Counted from the first letter of the stretch, positions 17,106 to 26,001 are shown. The stretch is 64,000 nucleotides of DNA from Egbenema bharatensis (GCF_048077055.1 NZ_CP182236.1:992001-1056000), one strand, 5' to 3'. Notes: generated by a model from the letters alone, not told the origin. A program made the numbers and translations.

Positions 17106-17873
17106 CTAGCGACGGCTAAATGGAATCAGCATCGGAACCTGATGGCGATAGTCTGCATAGTCTTGACCGTGAATCCTGACGAGATCCCGTTCTTCCAGTT
17201 GAATGGCGGTCAAAATATACAGGGTTGTGACAATGGCAAACACTAGATGAGCAGCCGTCATGGTGGCGGTTGCCCAGAATGCAATCAGGAACCCAACATA
17301 GAGCGGATGACGAACGTATTTGTAAGGGCCGGGTGTGACAAATTTGGGCGGTGTGTATTCCTTGTTCCGTAGATAGCAGTAGACCTGACGTAAGCCAAAC
17401 AAATCAAAATGATTGATTAAGAAAGTGCTAATTAACACAGTCAACCAACCCACTCCAAATAACCCGTAGAGCAACTGGCGGATCAGCGGATTTTCCACAT
17501 TCCAGATTGTGATGCCGAGCGGTTGCCAGAAGTAGAAAAGGGTGAGCAAACAAAGGCTAGAAAACAAAACATAGGTGCTACGTTCAATCGATTTGGGAAT
17601 GATTTGAGTCCACCGGGCTTTGAATTCTTGCCGAGCCATGCCGCTGTGTTGTAAGCCAAACAAACCGAGCAGTCCAATATTTACCAGCAGTGCTTGCCCC
17701 AGGGGAATGATGGGGGCAGAGTCAATGGATTTAGGCACAACCAGATTGCCAACAAATCCGATCGCGTACAGAAATGTGGCAAAAAAGATGACATAACAAA
17801 CCAGTCCGTAGATGAATGCAGACACTCTAGACCATTTGTTTTGAGCTGCTGTTTCAGGTGTTTGAGTAACCAT
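17106..17873 (-). CDS. NnrU/isoprenylcysteine-type membrane methyltransferase, MddA-like
   Basis: 255 residues with about five or six membrane helices and the C-terminal signature GPYKYVRHPLYVGFLIAFWATATM ... EERDLVRIHGQDYADYR, shared by isoprenylcysteine carboxyl methyltransferases and methanethiol S-methyltransferase (MddA), which makes dimethylsulfide. Length and motifs fit MddA, but closely related NnrU proteins have other or unknown roles. GGGAGG lies four bases before the ATG. It is preceded upstream by a 15-bp tandem repeat. Confidence 0.75.
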   Translation of the reverse strand: MVTQTPETAAQNKWSRVSAFIYGLVCYVIFFATFLYAIGFVGNLVVPKSIDSAPIIPLGQALLVNIGLLGLFGLQHSGMARQEFKARWTQIIPKSIERSTYVLFSSLCLLTLFYFWQPLGITIWNVENPLIRQLLYGLFGVGWLTVLISTFLINHFDLFGLRQVYCYLRNKEYTPPKFVTPGPYKYVRHPLYVGFLIAFWATATMTAAHLVFAIVTTLYILTAIQLEERDLVRIHGQDYADYRHQVPMLIPFSRR

Positions 17874-17942
17874 TTTTCCTCCCTGAATTGTTCAATAACG
17901 GCTGATCATCCTTGTGGAAAGAATCGATCGAAAATCTTGAAG

Positions 17943-17982
17943 TTGTTCTGGAAATAATTGTTCTGGAAATAATTGTTCTGGC
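17943..17982. repeat. 15-bp tandem repeat (TTGTTCTGGAAATAA, 2.7 copies)
   Basis: Two perfect copies and one partial copy lie about 70 bp upstream of the membrane methyltransferase start, between it and the O-methyltransferase gene. Possible operator or slippage tract; no direct evidence of function. Confidence 0.7.
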
Positions 17983-18028
17983 AACCATGAATCCAGAATG
18001 TGGAACAAATCTCGCTACGATCAGCTCA

Positions 18029-19099
18029 CTACGCCTGATGTTCTGGCTTTTTACCTTCAACAATACTGGTGCCAAAATTGTCCTGAAGCGGCGTGATCGC
18101 AATTAGCTCGAAGCCTGCCGTTGCGTACAGTTCTCGCCACTGTTCCTCCGTCCGTTCTTTGCCGCCGCCGAAGACAATCATATCTACATCCAGAAACTTG
18201 GCGGGTGTCCCCTGGGTATTGCCCATCGGTGGCAGCACCGCATCGACACACAGCAAACGGCCATCACCCGTCATGCTTTGCCGACAGTTTTTAAGAATCT
18301 GAAGGCATTGTGCATCATCCCAATCGTGCATGATGTGCTTGAGGATGTAGACATCGGCTTCGGGCACGGCCTGAAACATATCTCCACCGACAAGCTTCAG
18401 CCTTTGGGTAATATTCTCGTCCTCCCCCTGAATCTGTTGCTGGGCGATCGGCATCAGCTCCGGTAAGTCCAGAACCACCGCTTGCAGGTGTGGGTATTGC
18501 TTCACAAGGGCGATCGCCAGATGCCCCGCACCCCCTCCCACATCCACCACTTTTTTAATCTGGGAAAAGTCACAATGCTCCAGCACTCCCCGCATTGAGT
18601 TCAGGCTGTTGGCTTTCATGGCTGCTGCGAAATCTGCCATCTCCTTAGGGTTGGACAGGCAATACTCCCAGTAGTTCATGCCAAACAGGGCGATCGGCTG
18701 AGATTGTCCCGTTCTCAGGGCATCTTCCAGTCCCCCCCAAAGCTGCCACCAACTGGCTCCAAACACCTCGGTCAGTTTCTTAAGGGATACCGGGGAATCG
18801 CTGGTCAATACCTCCGATAGGGGAGTGATACCAAACCGACCATCTGCCCCCTCGTTGAACAGTCCGATGCTGGAACAAGCCCGCAGCAACCGTTCTAGAA
18901 ATTCCGGTTTGGCATCAACGCTCAGGGTTTGGGTCAATTCTTCAACTGATTGAGGGCCATGGTCTTTTAGACGATCGGGTACGTCCAGCCGCGTCAGGGT
19001 CGAGATCGACTGGGACACCCAGGCACCCATCACCATTTGCATGACAACATCTGTGGGTTGGGGTGCTTTAGTTGTGGTTGGTTGAGTGCGATCGTTCAT
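18029..19099 (-). CDS. O-methyltransferase (COMT/hydroxyneurosporene type)
   Basis: 356 residues from the ATG at 19099, which follows an excellent AAGGAGGAACT. The N-terminal dimerisation domain (VMGAWVSQSISTLTRLDVPDRL) precedes a methyltransferase_2 domain: motif I VVDVGGGAGHLAIAL, YILKHIMHDWDDAQCLQIL (with the His-Asp pair that marks this family) and a C-terminal GGKERTEEQWRELYATAGF. Such enzymes methylate hydroxyl groups on small aromatic or polyene metabolites. The substrate is unknown. It lies in the accessory block of cupins and methyltransferases. Confidence 0.9.
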   Translation of the reverse strand: MNDRTQPTTTKAPQPTDVVMQMVMGAWVSQSISTLTRLDVPDRLKDHGPQSVEELTQTLSVDAKPEFLERLLRACSSIGLFNEGADGRFGITPLSEVLTSDSPVSLKKLTEVFGASWWQLWGGLEDALRTGQSQPIALFGMNYWEYCLSNPKEMADFAAAMKANSLNSMRGVLEHCDFSQIKKVVDVGGGAGHLAIALVKQYPHLQAVVLDLPELMPIAQQQIQGEDENITQRLKLVGGDMFQAVPEADVYILKHIMHDWDDAQCLQILKNCRQSMTGDGRLLCVDAVLPPMGNTQGTPAKFLDVDMIVFGGGKERTEEQWRELYATAGFELIAITPLQDNFGTSIVEGKKPEHQA

Positions 19100-19226
19100 A
19101 GTTCCTCCTTGAGATATTGGTCCTGTCAACGACAAATTGGGGTGCAGTTGCAATACCTTTTGCTTTCACAGCCGACCATATGGGATGAGATGAACCCTGT
19201 TTAAGATTTTTTGTTCATATTGATAT

Positions 19227-19329
19227 CTACTCCGACCCCAACAAAAAGCGAGATACAGACTCCGCATTCAGATCGGGTGCTGTATTCATGCCCTCGTGGG
19301 TCTGATCTGGTAGTACCTCCACATGGGCC
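19227..19329 (-). pseudogene. C-terminal remnant of a second alpha/beta hydrolase
   Basis: On the minus strand this stretch still reads, in frame to a TAG at 19229-19227, a tail matching the last 35 or so codons of the hydrolase at 20261 (HEGMNTAPDL and ESVSRFLL shared). Nucleotide identity is high between 19227-19334 and 20265-20360. The rest of the paralogue is missing; the match ends at the stop codon of the neighbouring methyltransferase gene, so that junction marks an old duplication or recombination point. Confidence 0.75.
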
Positions 19330-20139
19330 TTAGGCTCGAGTGGCCACCGTCAACAGGTAAGTGTTTTCCAGAATGGCTGTGCCGTCGGAGGCGACGTTAT
19401 ACCGACTGAACATCGCTTTCAGATCCTCCCGCAGGTTCTCACCATGCCCCTGTTCCGCCGCTCGTAGGGCTGAACCAAAATAGGTCATAAACACTTCGGT
19501 CGCGTGCTCAATTGACCGAAAGTATTGCAAGGTTGTGCGCTGTTCACTGCTGATCGAACGGGTGCCAGATCCGAGCAGATCCTCCAGTCCGGCATCCGTT
19601 CCCCAATGTAGAGGTGACTGAAGGCCGGATGGTCGGGGCACATAGGTGCCCAAAATGGCAAAAAACTCGCCACTCCAGCCTGTCGGCATCGGACTGGCCA
19701 ACGCAATCGTCCCGCCTGGGCGGCAGACCCGGAGCATCTCGTGGGCGGCCTTAGCCTGGTCAGGGGCGAAGTGAACCCCATACACCGAAAGCACCACATC
19801 AAAGCTGGCATCCACAAAGGGTAGATTTTGAGCATCCTCAACCCTGAAGGACACCTCTAGCCCCTCAGCCATAGCCCGCATCTTGGCTCTTTCGATCAAG
19901 GCTGGTACGTAGTCGATTCCAGTGACATCGCAGTATCGTCGGGCTGCTATCAGGGCGGCATTTCCACTCCCACAGGCTACATCCAACACCCGAGTCCCCG
20001 CGTGGGGGTCAACCTGTTGCACCAGGGCTTCGGCCATCCGCACATTCTGGCGAACACCGATCTGATTAAAGTCGCCTGTGGCCCATATTTTCTGCTGGTC
20101 TGCGGTGATGGCGCGGTAATCAATGGGAAGATCTAGCAT
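19330..20139 (-). CDS. class I SAM methyltransferase (UbiE/Methyltransf_11 type)
   Basis: 269 residues. Motif I is VLDVACGSGNAAL, followed by VTGIDYVPALIERAK (motif II), VEDAQNLPFVDASFDVVLSVYGVHFAPDQAKAAHEMLRVCRPGG (motifs post-I to III). The C-terminal helical region (TLQYFRSIEHATEVFMTYFG) resembles proteins annotated as ubiquinone/menaquinone-type or small-molecule methyltransferases. ATG at 20139. Its 3' end abuts a fragment of a duplicated hydrolase gene. Confidence 0.87.
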   Translation of the reverse strand: MLDLPIDYRAITADQQKIWATGDFNQIGVRQNVRMAEALVQQVDPHAGTRVLDVACGSGNAALIAARRYCDVTGIDYVPALIERAKMRAMAEGLEVSFRVEDAQNLPFVDASFDVVLSVYGVHFAPDQAKAAHEMLRVCRPGGTIALASPMPTGWSGEFFAILGTYVPRPSGLQSPLHWGTDAGLEDLLGSGTRSISSEQRTTLQYFRSIEHATEVFMTYFGSALRAAEQGHGENLREDLKAMFSRYNVASDGTAILENTYLLTVATRA

Positions 20140-20260
20140 AGGACAGGTTCTCCACAGAATTCAGAAGTTAGAGAAAAGTTGTTTTTTCCTGTACAGGGTT
20201 ATGGGGAAGCCGCGAAAGATCTCCAGTCTCTTCTGGGTATCTGGTGACAAGTACTGATAT

Positions 20261-21043
20261 CTACGCCGACCTCAGCAAAAAGCGAGATACAGACTCCACA
20301 TACAGATCGGGGGCTGTATTCATGCCCTCATGGGCTTGACCCGGTAGTGCCTCAATGCGAACCTGAGGTAGGACAGATGCCAGGGCATCGGTGACATAGA
20401 GATCCCGACGGCTTTCGGTGCCAATCTGAAGCCGCACTGGGAATTGCAGATCACGTAAGCGATCGAGGTCAAAGTCATAACGGCTCAGAGCGCGGATATC
20501 CCCCAGCGACACTTTTGCATCAGCGAGCATATCCGACCAGAACTGGGTGCGCCGCAGGTCATTAAGTTCGTCTACGGGCATGGCTATGACTTCGCGACAA
20601 AATGTTGTCACCAGTGCATCCCAGTTTCCAGACTGGGCTAGTTCCTGCAGGCGGTTGAGCGTGTCTCTGCGAATAATGTGCGGCCACGGGGGTTCGTAGA
20701 GTACCAGCTTGCGAATGGCACCCGGCACCAACGCCGCCGCACCGAGCGCAACTTGCCCGCCATAGGAGTGTCCGAGGAGAAAGACCGCTTCGTCGAGGGA
20801 TTTGACCAGGGCAGCCACATCCTGGCTTTCATCCTCTACACTGTGATTCTGGGTGGCATCGGTTTTTCCCCGACCGCGCCGGGCGATCGCATAGACGGTA
20901 AACTGCGGTTCAATCAACGGTTTGATCAATGCCCAGTTGGTTTCGTGGTCTGAGAAGCTGCCATGCACCAGCACTAAAGCAGAACCACTGCCGTACTGCT
21001 CGTAGGAAACGGTGGTTTGAGTTGGTGTGGTGATCTGTCGCAT
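20261..21043 (-). CDS. alpha/beta hydrolase
   Basis: About 260 residues from the ATG at 21043. A GTG at 21076 would give a GTGA overlap with the upstream cupin stop, which would imply translational coupling; no ribosome-binding site decides. The alpha/beta-hydrolase fold shows LVLVHGSFSDHETNW (oxyanion loop), nucleophile elbow GHSYGGQVA and a C-terminal His in GQAHEGMNTAP. Substrate unknown; esterase, lactonase or haloperoxidase-like enzymes share this architecture. It follows a secreted cupin gene on the same strand. Confidence 0.88.
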   Translation of the reverse strand: MRQITTPTQTTVSYEQYGSGSALVLVHGSFSDHETNWALIKPLIEPQFTVYAIARRGRGKTDATQNHSVEDESQDVAALVKSLDEAVFLLGHSYGGQVALGAAALVPGAIRKLVLYEPPWPHIIRRDTLNRLQELAQSGNWDALVTTFCREVIAMPVDELNDLRRTQFWSDMLADAKVSLGDIRALSRYDFDLDRLRDLQFPVRLQIGTESRRDLYVTDALASVLPQVRIEALPGQAHEGMNTAPDLYVESVSRFLLRSA

Positions 21044-21072
21044 TGCTTTAAATTCAAATATCAAGTTTGCTC

Positions 21073-21546
21073 TCACTGCTCAACTGGAATGGCATCGATC
21101 GGCAATTCAAACGCGATGAATAGCACACAGGGATCGCCTTCTGTACAGAAGCCTTCGTGGGGCAATTCTGCCGGGCCATAAATGTAGTTACCCGGTGCAA
21201 TCTGCAAGGGTTCCTGCTCCGCAAAGGTCAGTTGCAGATTTCCCGATACCAGGGTCATGCGTTCGGCTGAGGTGTGATAGTGGGGAGGTAAGGCAGAATT
21301 GGGCGGCACCCTGAAAAAGATATCTGAGTTGTTCTCAGCCGGATCACCCTGAAGTACTGCCAGCTCACAGCCCGCCGGAAAGAAATCGGGACAGGCTCCC
21401 CACTCCAACTGCGGATCGTTCACGGCTGAAACGATCGCCCTTTCCGGTGCAACGGCCAAAGCGCATGAACCAACAATCGCCAAAGTTACGAACGCCAAGA
21501 CCACTGCCTTAACCCATCGTTTGACATTAAAAAGTACTGATGGCAT
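21073..21546 (-). CDS. secreted cupin-domain protein
   Basis: About 157 residues from the ATG at 21546; an in-frame start 33 bases earlier is possible. The signal peptide (VKAVVLAFVTLAIVGSCALA) could be Sec-cleaved, or lipidated at GSC. The cupin barrel has PPHYHTSAERMT and a later ELPHEGF. Two extra Cys pairs (ACPDFFPAGCELA, FCTEGDPCV) suggest periplasmic disulfides. It is similar in plan to the cupin at 16541. Confidence 0.82.
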   Translation of the reverse strand: MPSVLFNVKRWVKAVVLAFVTLAIVGSCALAVAPERAIVSAVNDPQLEWGACPDFFPAGCELAVLQGDPAENNSDIFFRVPPNSALPPHYHTSAERMTLVSGNLQLTFAEQEPLQIAPGNYIYGPAELPHEGFCTEGDPCVLFIAFELPIDAIPVEQ

Positions 21547-21713
21547 GGTTCTATATCCAAAATTATCAAGATGGTACAATCAGCATCAATTACCTGGAAT
21601 CAATTCCGGTTTGGCAGCAGGCTGCACAGCTCACTCCGCCGTGGTTGGGTCGATTGGTTTCACTCACCGATCGAACCCACTTGCGCCCTTCAACGCATCA
21701 ATTCACGCATGGG

Positions 21714-22034
21714 TTAAGTCCACTGAAAATCTTTATGGATGGTCACGAAGAAGAGCGTATCTTCCAGGGCGACCAACTCATGGTTTTCGTCCTTTTCCAT
21801 CAGGACGTAATCGCCAGCTTGGGCAACGTTGCCATTACCGACATCAATTTTGCCCTGAATAATATAGCTTTCCTCATCGCCAAAATGGCTGTGAGAAGGC
21901 ACTTTTGAGCCTTGCTTCACTCTCACCAGGGCAGCCAGTCCGTTGTTTTCATATTCCCGGATTAAGCACAATTCCGTTCCTTCAGAATTTTCTAGTGTGG
22001 TAAATTTACGTTCATCAACTGTTAATATCTTCAT
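21714..22034 (-). CDS. small cupin-domain protein
   Basis: 106 residues, cytoplasmic, a single compact cupin: VKQGSKVPSHSHFGDEESYIIQGKIDVGNG (metal-binding H-x-H and Glu) and a closing KDENHELVAL. GGGAG lies upstream of the ATG at 22034. It is the first non-regulatory gene after the AraC regulator in the co-directional block. Small cupins of this kind are often metal-dependent sensors or detoxification proteins; the specific role is unknown. Confidence 0.85.
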   Translation of the reverse strand: MKILTVDERKFTTLENSEGTELCLIREYENNGLAALVRVKQGSKVPSHSHFGDEESYIIQGKIDVGNGNVAQAGDYVLMEKDENHELVALEDTLFFVTIHKDFQWT

Positions 22035-22346
22035 GACATCATCTCCCGATTCAGTCGAAATTCAACAAAATCCAATTCCTGGAGCGCGCGCATTTGGTTC
22101 GCCCAGTTCACCCAGCAGAGCCATTGCCCAGTTGATTGAATGCCTAATTCTGGGTGATGGAAAGTCCAAGTTCATTGCCAAATTTCGAGTGCCGACTGGG
22201 AACCCGATCGCGCCTCCCAAATCCTGGCTTCCAGCTATACTTGCGATTAAAACCCTTACGATTAAAATCAAAGACTCAGGATTGGTTGAACGGTGTTTCA
22301 GATATCGTAGATCAACCGGGTCAGCGCGGTCTTGAAAAAAAATGAC
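22035..22346. other. intergenic region without recognised content
   Basis: 312 bp between the AraC gene and the small cupin. Short readings in several frames carry no recognisable motif or ribosome-binding site. It should contain the cupin promoter if that gene is not co-transcribed with the regulator. Confidence 0.5.
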
Positions 22347-23267
22347 CTACTCATCAATATCTCTAACCATCTCTCCTGGAACACCAGGCTCTCCGGGCAG
22401 TCCAGGGAAGTCAGCCACCGCAGCTTTAGCTTTCTGAAAGGTATTGGGCGCACAGCCACAGAAAGCATGAAACTCCCGCGTGAAGTGGCTCTGGTCACTG
22501 TAACCGCAATCTAGCGCAATCTCGCTGAGGGTATGGTTATTGGAAGTCCTAAGCAGTCGGTAGGCCTGGGCAAATCGCATCTGGCGGGCCGCCGCTTTCG
22601 GGGTGACTCCCGTTTGCTCCTGAAACTGCCTGGCAAAGTACCGATTGCTCCAGCCAATGGTGCGGGCCAACTGCCGAATTAAGATACACCCCCCCTGAGC
22701 TTCCAGTTGATTCCACGCCCAGCGAATTTCTGGACGAACGAGGTGCTGAGAGGCAAACAGTTTTTCTTTCAGGAGGCGATCGACCAGGGCAAATCGTTGT
22801 GTCCAGGACGATTGTTCACTCAGTTGTTCCACAAGCCGATCGGCATCATCCCAAATATCCTCCAGGGCAACGACTTCTTGAACAAACTCAGTTGCAGCAC
22901 CCTGAAACAGCCGATAGGCAACCCAGGGAGGCAGAGCGATCGCAATACAATATCGCTCTCCATCGTGCTCCCGCAGCAACGGTTGCGCTTCCAGTCCAGC
23001 GACAAAGGACTGGTTCACCCCAGAGTTGATACCAGAGTCCACCCCAGAGCCAATCTGACGAATCTTCATGTCACTGCCAAACCCCAAAACCAGCATCACA
23101 TGACCACTGGGAGCTTGCAAACGACACACAGGTTGTTCTGTGTTTTGGTAGTAGCCACTGTAAAGACGAATCGAAGACCGCAAGGCAAAAGTTGGCACCC
23201 TGGACACATATTCCCAACCAGGAACATTTGAATGGGTCAATACTGTTGGTTCTTTAATTTCAAGCAT
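22347..23267 (-). CDS. AraC-family transcriptional regulator
   Basis: 306 residues. The N-terminal half (FALRSSIRLYSGYYQNTEQPVCRLQAPSGHVMLVLGFG) resembles the DUF6597/AraC ligand-binding class, and the C-terminal half is the double HTH (RQLARTIGWSNRYFARQFQEQTGVTPKAAARQMRFAQA, then LSEIALDCGYSDQSHFTREFHAFCGCAPNTF). The tail ends in a short GxPGxPG run. It stands upstream of, and in the same direction as, the cupin, hydrolase and methyltransferase genes, and is their best candidate regulator by position only. Confidence 0.88.
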   Translation of the reverse strand: MLEIKEPTVLTHSNVPGWEYVSRVPTFALRSSIRLYSGYYQNTEQPVCRLQAPSGHVMLVLGFGSDMKIRQIGSGVDSGINSGVNQSFVAGLEAQPLLREHDGERYCIAIALPPWVAYRLFQGAATEFVQEVVALEDIWDDADRLVEQLSEQSSWTQRFALVDRLLKEKLFASQHLVRPEIRWAWNQLEAQGGCILIRQLARTIGWSNRYFARQFQEQTGVTPKAAARQMRFAQAYRLLRTSNNHTLSEIALDCGYSDQSHFTREFHAFCGCAPNTFQKAKAAVADFPGLPGEPGVPGEMVRDIDE

Positions 23268-23406
23268 CGGTCAAGGAAGTGCCGAGTGCATCTTCAAGTT
23301 CAGCGAACCGTCTGATATGGCCACCCTACCGTTTTTGAAAGGAAAGGAGCAACGGATGAAAACACTCTTAATGGTTTAGGGAATCATCCGTTGGCTAAAA
23401 ACACGC

Positions 23407-23781
23407 TTAATCATCCAGTCGCAGCAGCTTACGATAAAAGCCCTGGGAAAAATCAGCCACGCGATTCGCTTTGAAGTAGAACAAGACTTCAATCAAAAAA
23501 TCTACAAATTCAAAGTTGGCCAGCATCACTTCATAGCTCAACTCGGCATTGCCATCAAACTGCAAGCGGCAGCGAGTCAGATCGGCCGGCAAGGATGAAA
23601 CATTCCAACTGGCGACAAAGGGAATGCTCTCACCCCCTTCGATCTTCCGAATTCCCTCTAAACTGCCCACCTGATACAGGGTAATGGCTAACGGTAAGGC
23701 ACTCCGTTTGCGCCCCTGGTAATAAGGCGCGTAGACATTGACTTCACGCGGATTGGCTGGCTGGAGTTTTTCCAAAGACAT
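23407..23781 (-). CDS. ebsA: EbsA-like cyanobacterial protein (type IV pilus / biofilm control)
   Basis: 124 residues. The sequence (VYAPYYQGRKRSALPLAITLYQVGSLEGIRKIEGG, then LTRCRLQFDGNAELSYEVMLANFEFVDFLIEV, DFSQGFYRKLLR) matches my recollection of EbsA, a small protein found only in cyanobacteria that supports type IV pilus assembly and biofilm self-suppression in Synechococcus elongatus. GAGGAAGG precedes the ATG. The name is from memory of the family and needs a search; conserved cyanobacterial status is safer than the function. Confidence 0.65.
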   Translation of the reverse strand: MSLEKLQPANPREVNVYAPYYQGRKRSALPLAITLYQVGSLEGIRKIEGGESIPFVASWNVSSLPADLTRCRLQFDGNAELSYEVMLANFEFVDFLIEVLFYFKANRVADFSQGFYRKLLRLDD

Positions 23782-23999
23782 GAACCTTCCTCAACTTTGC
23801 ACTGCAATGCTGCACCCAATGGGGCACCAAACGACACCAGACGAAGAACCAGGGTACAAGGTCTAGTATGGAACCAGGGAAATGATCAAGAACAAAGTAC
23901 CGGGAGGGTATGCTTGATTCCCTAACCTATAGTATTCCCGGAGAGAGTGGGTAGGTTTCACCTGCGGATAAAATTCTGCGAAGATTTGGACAGCATTGG

Positions 24000-25259
24000 G
24001 TGGAGGGCAACGAGACGAAGGTGGCAAAACTCAGGGTTGTGGTTGTGGGAGGTGGGGCGGCGGGCTTTTTTGGGGCGATCGCCTGTGCCGAAGCCAATCC
24101 GGATGCGGAGGTGGTCTTGTTGGAGGCAGGGCAACAAGTCCTTTCCAAGGTGAGAATTTCGGGTGGGGGACGCTGTAATGTCACCCACGCTTGTTTTGAG
24201 CCAGCCTCATTAGTGCAACACTATCCCAGGGGCGGTAAGGCACTGCGGGGAGCCTTTACCCGGTTTCAACCTCGGAATACGGTGGACTGGTTCACCCAAC
24301 GGGGCGTGAAGCTGAAAACGGAAGCGGATGGGCGAATGTTCCCGGTGACAGATGATTCGGAAACGATCGTCCACTGTTTAATTCAAGCGGCAAAGACCGC
24401 AGGGGTGCAGATTCAATCGGGTACGCCCGTCGTTAAAGTGGTGCAATCTGAAAATAGGTTTACCCTGACCCTGAAATCGGGAGAGTCCATCACCGCCGAT
24501 CGCCTCCTCTTAGCCACAGGCAGCAGTCCCCAGGGGCATCGGTTCGCTAAAACCCTCGGCCATTCGATCGTTCCGCCTGTTCCCTCTCTGTTTACCTTCA
24601 CGGTTCCTGATGCCCAACTCCGCGAATTAGCAGGGATTGCGATCGAACCGGCTCAGGCTAAACTCATCGTGCCGAATGAAAAGCCTCTGGAGCAGACGGG
24701 CGCGATTCTCATCACCCATTGGGGTCTCAGTGGCCCTGCGATTCTGAAGCTATCCGCCTGGGGGGCACGGTTACTGCACGATCGCCGCTACCAGGCAACC
24801 CTACAGGTGAACTGGCTGCCCCAAAAAAACGCGGAACAGGTTCGCCAAACCTTACACCAGATGAAAACGGATCACGGCAAGCGATCGATCGCCTCGGATA
24901 TTGGGTTTGCGTTACCCCGACGGCTCTGGCAGTATATGGTGGCGCGATCGGGTATTGCTGAGGGCGATCGGTGGGCGGGTTTATCCAAGTCGGCCATGAA
25001 CCGCTTGATCCAGGAGCTGACCCAGGGGCAATTCACGATTCAGGGGAAAGGGGTATTCAAGGATGAATTTGTGACCTGCGGTGGGGTGAGTTTGAAGGAA
25101 GTGGACTTTAAGACGATGGCCAGTCGGCACTGTCCGGGGCTATATTTTGCCGGGGAAATTCTGGATATCGATGGGGTGACGGGCGGGTTTAATTTTCAGA
25201 GTGCCTGGACGACGGGATGGTTGGCGGGACAGGCAATGGCAACGAATTCGTTGGGTTGA
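24000..25259 (+). CDS. NAD(P)/FAD-dependent oxidoreductase, HI0933/BaiN-like family
   Basis: 419 residues. The N-terminal dinucleotide fold VVVVGGGAAGFFGAIACAE and the family signature VRISGGGRCNVTHAC are clear, with LLLATGSSPQGHRFAKTLGHSIVPPVPSLFTF in the middle and a C-terminal GLYFAGEILDIDGVTGGFNFQSAWTTGWLAG FAD loop. BaiN in gut bacteria is a bile-acid reductase; the role in cyanobacteria is unknown. The start is GTG at 24000 or an internal GTG at 24021. Confidence 0.88.
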   Translation: MEGNETKVAKLRVVVVGGGAAGFFGAIACAEANPDAEVVLLEAGQQVLSKVRISGGGRCNVTHACFEPASLVQHYPRGGKALRGAFTRFQPRNTVDWFTQRGVKLKTEADGRMFPVTDDSETIVHCLIQAAKTAGVQIQSGTPVVKVVQSENRFTLTLKSGESITADRLLLATGSSPQGHRFAKTLGHSIVPPVPSLFTFTVPDAQLRELAGIAIEPAQAKLIVPNEKPLEQTGAILITHWGLSGPAILKLSAWGARLLHDRRYQATLQVNWLPQKNAEQVRQTLHQMKTDHGKRSIASDIGFALPRRLWQYMVARSGIAEGDRWAGLSKSAMNRLIQELTQGQFTIQGKGVFKDEFVTCGGVSLKEVDFKTMASRHCPGLYFAGEILDIDGVTGGFNFQSAWTTGWLAGQAMATNSLG

Positions 25260-25591
25260 CTGGGTATGCCTGCACGCAAGTCCTGGCAGGATTAAAGTTT
25301 AGTCAACAGCAGATTCAACAAATCTTCAGGAGTCGATCGATGCGGGAATCAATTGTTTATCAGGAAATTTTGCAGGAAGGACGAGAAGAAGGGCGGGAAG
25401 AAGGGCGACAGGAAGGAGAGGTTGCCATTATCCTGCGGCTACTGAACCGTCGGGTAGGAGCAATTCCGGCGGAGGTACAGGAGCAAATTCAGCGTTTGGC
25501 GATTCCGCAGCTAGAGGCGTTGGGAGAGGCGTTGCTGGATTTTGCTACGGCAGAGGATTTGCTGCATTGGCTGGAGTTTGCCGATCGGTAG
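25260..25591 (+). pseudogene. C-terminal remnant of Rpn-family nuclease/transposase-like protein (DUF4351 tail)
   Basis: Only the last third of this common cyanobacterial family is left: KFSQQQIQQIFRSRSMRESIVYQEIL, the charged repeat EGREEGREEGRQEGE, then a DUF4351 domain (LRLLNRRVGAIPAEVQEQIQRLAIPQLEALGEALLDFATAEDLLHWL). The PD-(D/E)XK nuclease half is absent, and upstream sequence belongs to the flavoprotein gene. An internal ATG at 25340 could still make a small protein. Rpn genes spread and decay often. Confidence 0.75.
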
Positions 25592-25728
25592 ACTGGTATA
25601 CGCTCATGATCAGAAGGCGATCGTCCAGTGGCGCAGAATGCAAGGCGATCGAGGAAACACCTTCAGCAGCAAAATACTGAAAACGAGTAAAGAGATTTAA
25701 ACTGGAGATCAAGATTGAGGACTCACTG

Positions 25729-26001
25729 ATGCAGCAATCCTATCAGGTGAATGCGTTTTGGGATACAGATGTTGGCGTTTGGGTGGCAATCAGCGATGAC
25801 ATTCCGGGGTTGGCAACAGAGGCAGACACGATCGAAACATTGAGTCAAAAACTGCGAACCTTAATTCCAGAATTGCTGTTTTTGAATGGGGTCATTTCGC
25901 AAAATTATGCAGGGTCGATCGCGTTTGTTGTGGACAATGCGAAAAAATCTTCGCCAAAAAGATTGACGGAACCCTCAGAATTCACTACGCTATTCGATTA
26001 A
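25729..26001 (+). CDS. DUF1902 (HicB-like) domain protein
   Basis: 90 residues: VNAFWDTDVGVWVAISDDIPGLATEADTIETLSQKLRTLIPELL is the partly degraded RNase H-like fold of DUF1902/HicB antitoxins. Such genes are normally followed by a HicA toxin gene; the following 250 bp does not encode one, only a 22-codon reading. So this is an orphan antitoxin-like gene or a relic of a lost module. ATG at 25729. Confidence 0.75.
   Translation: MQQSYQVNAFWDTDVGVWVAISDDIPGLATEADTIETLSQKLRTLIPELLFLNGVISQNYAGSIAFVVDNAKKSSPKRLTEPSEFTTLFD

Noticed and set aside
17943..17982. TTG-TTC-TGG-AAA-TAA units read as a second mini-ORF array
   Set aside because: The start would be TTG, there is no ribosome-binding core in the unit and no coupling to a downstream gene on that strand. 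Kept only as a tandem repeat.
22062..22345. Short readings on both strands between the small cupin and AraC genes
   Set aside because: No ribosome-binding site, no motif, and the frames overlap each other with equal weakness.
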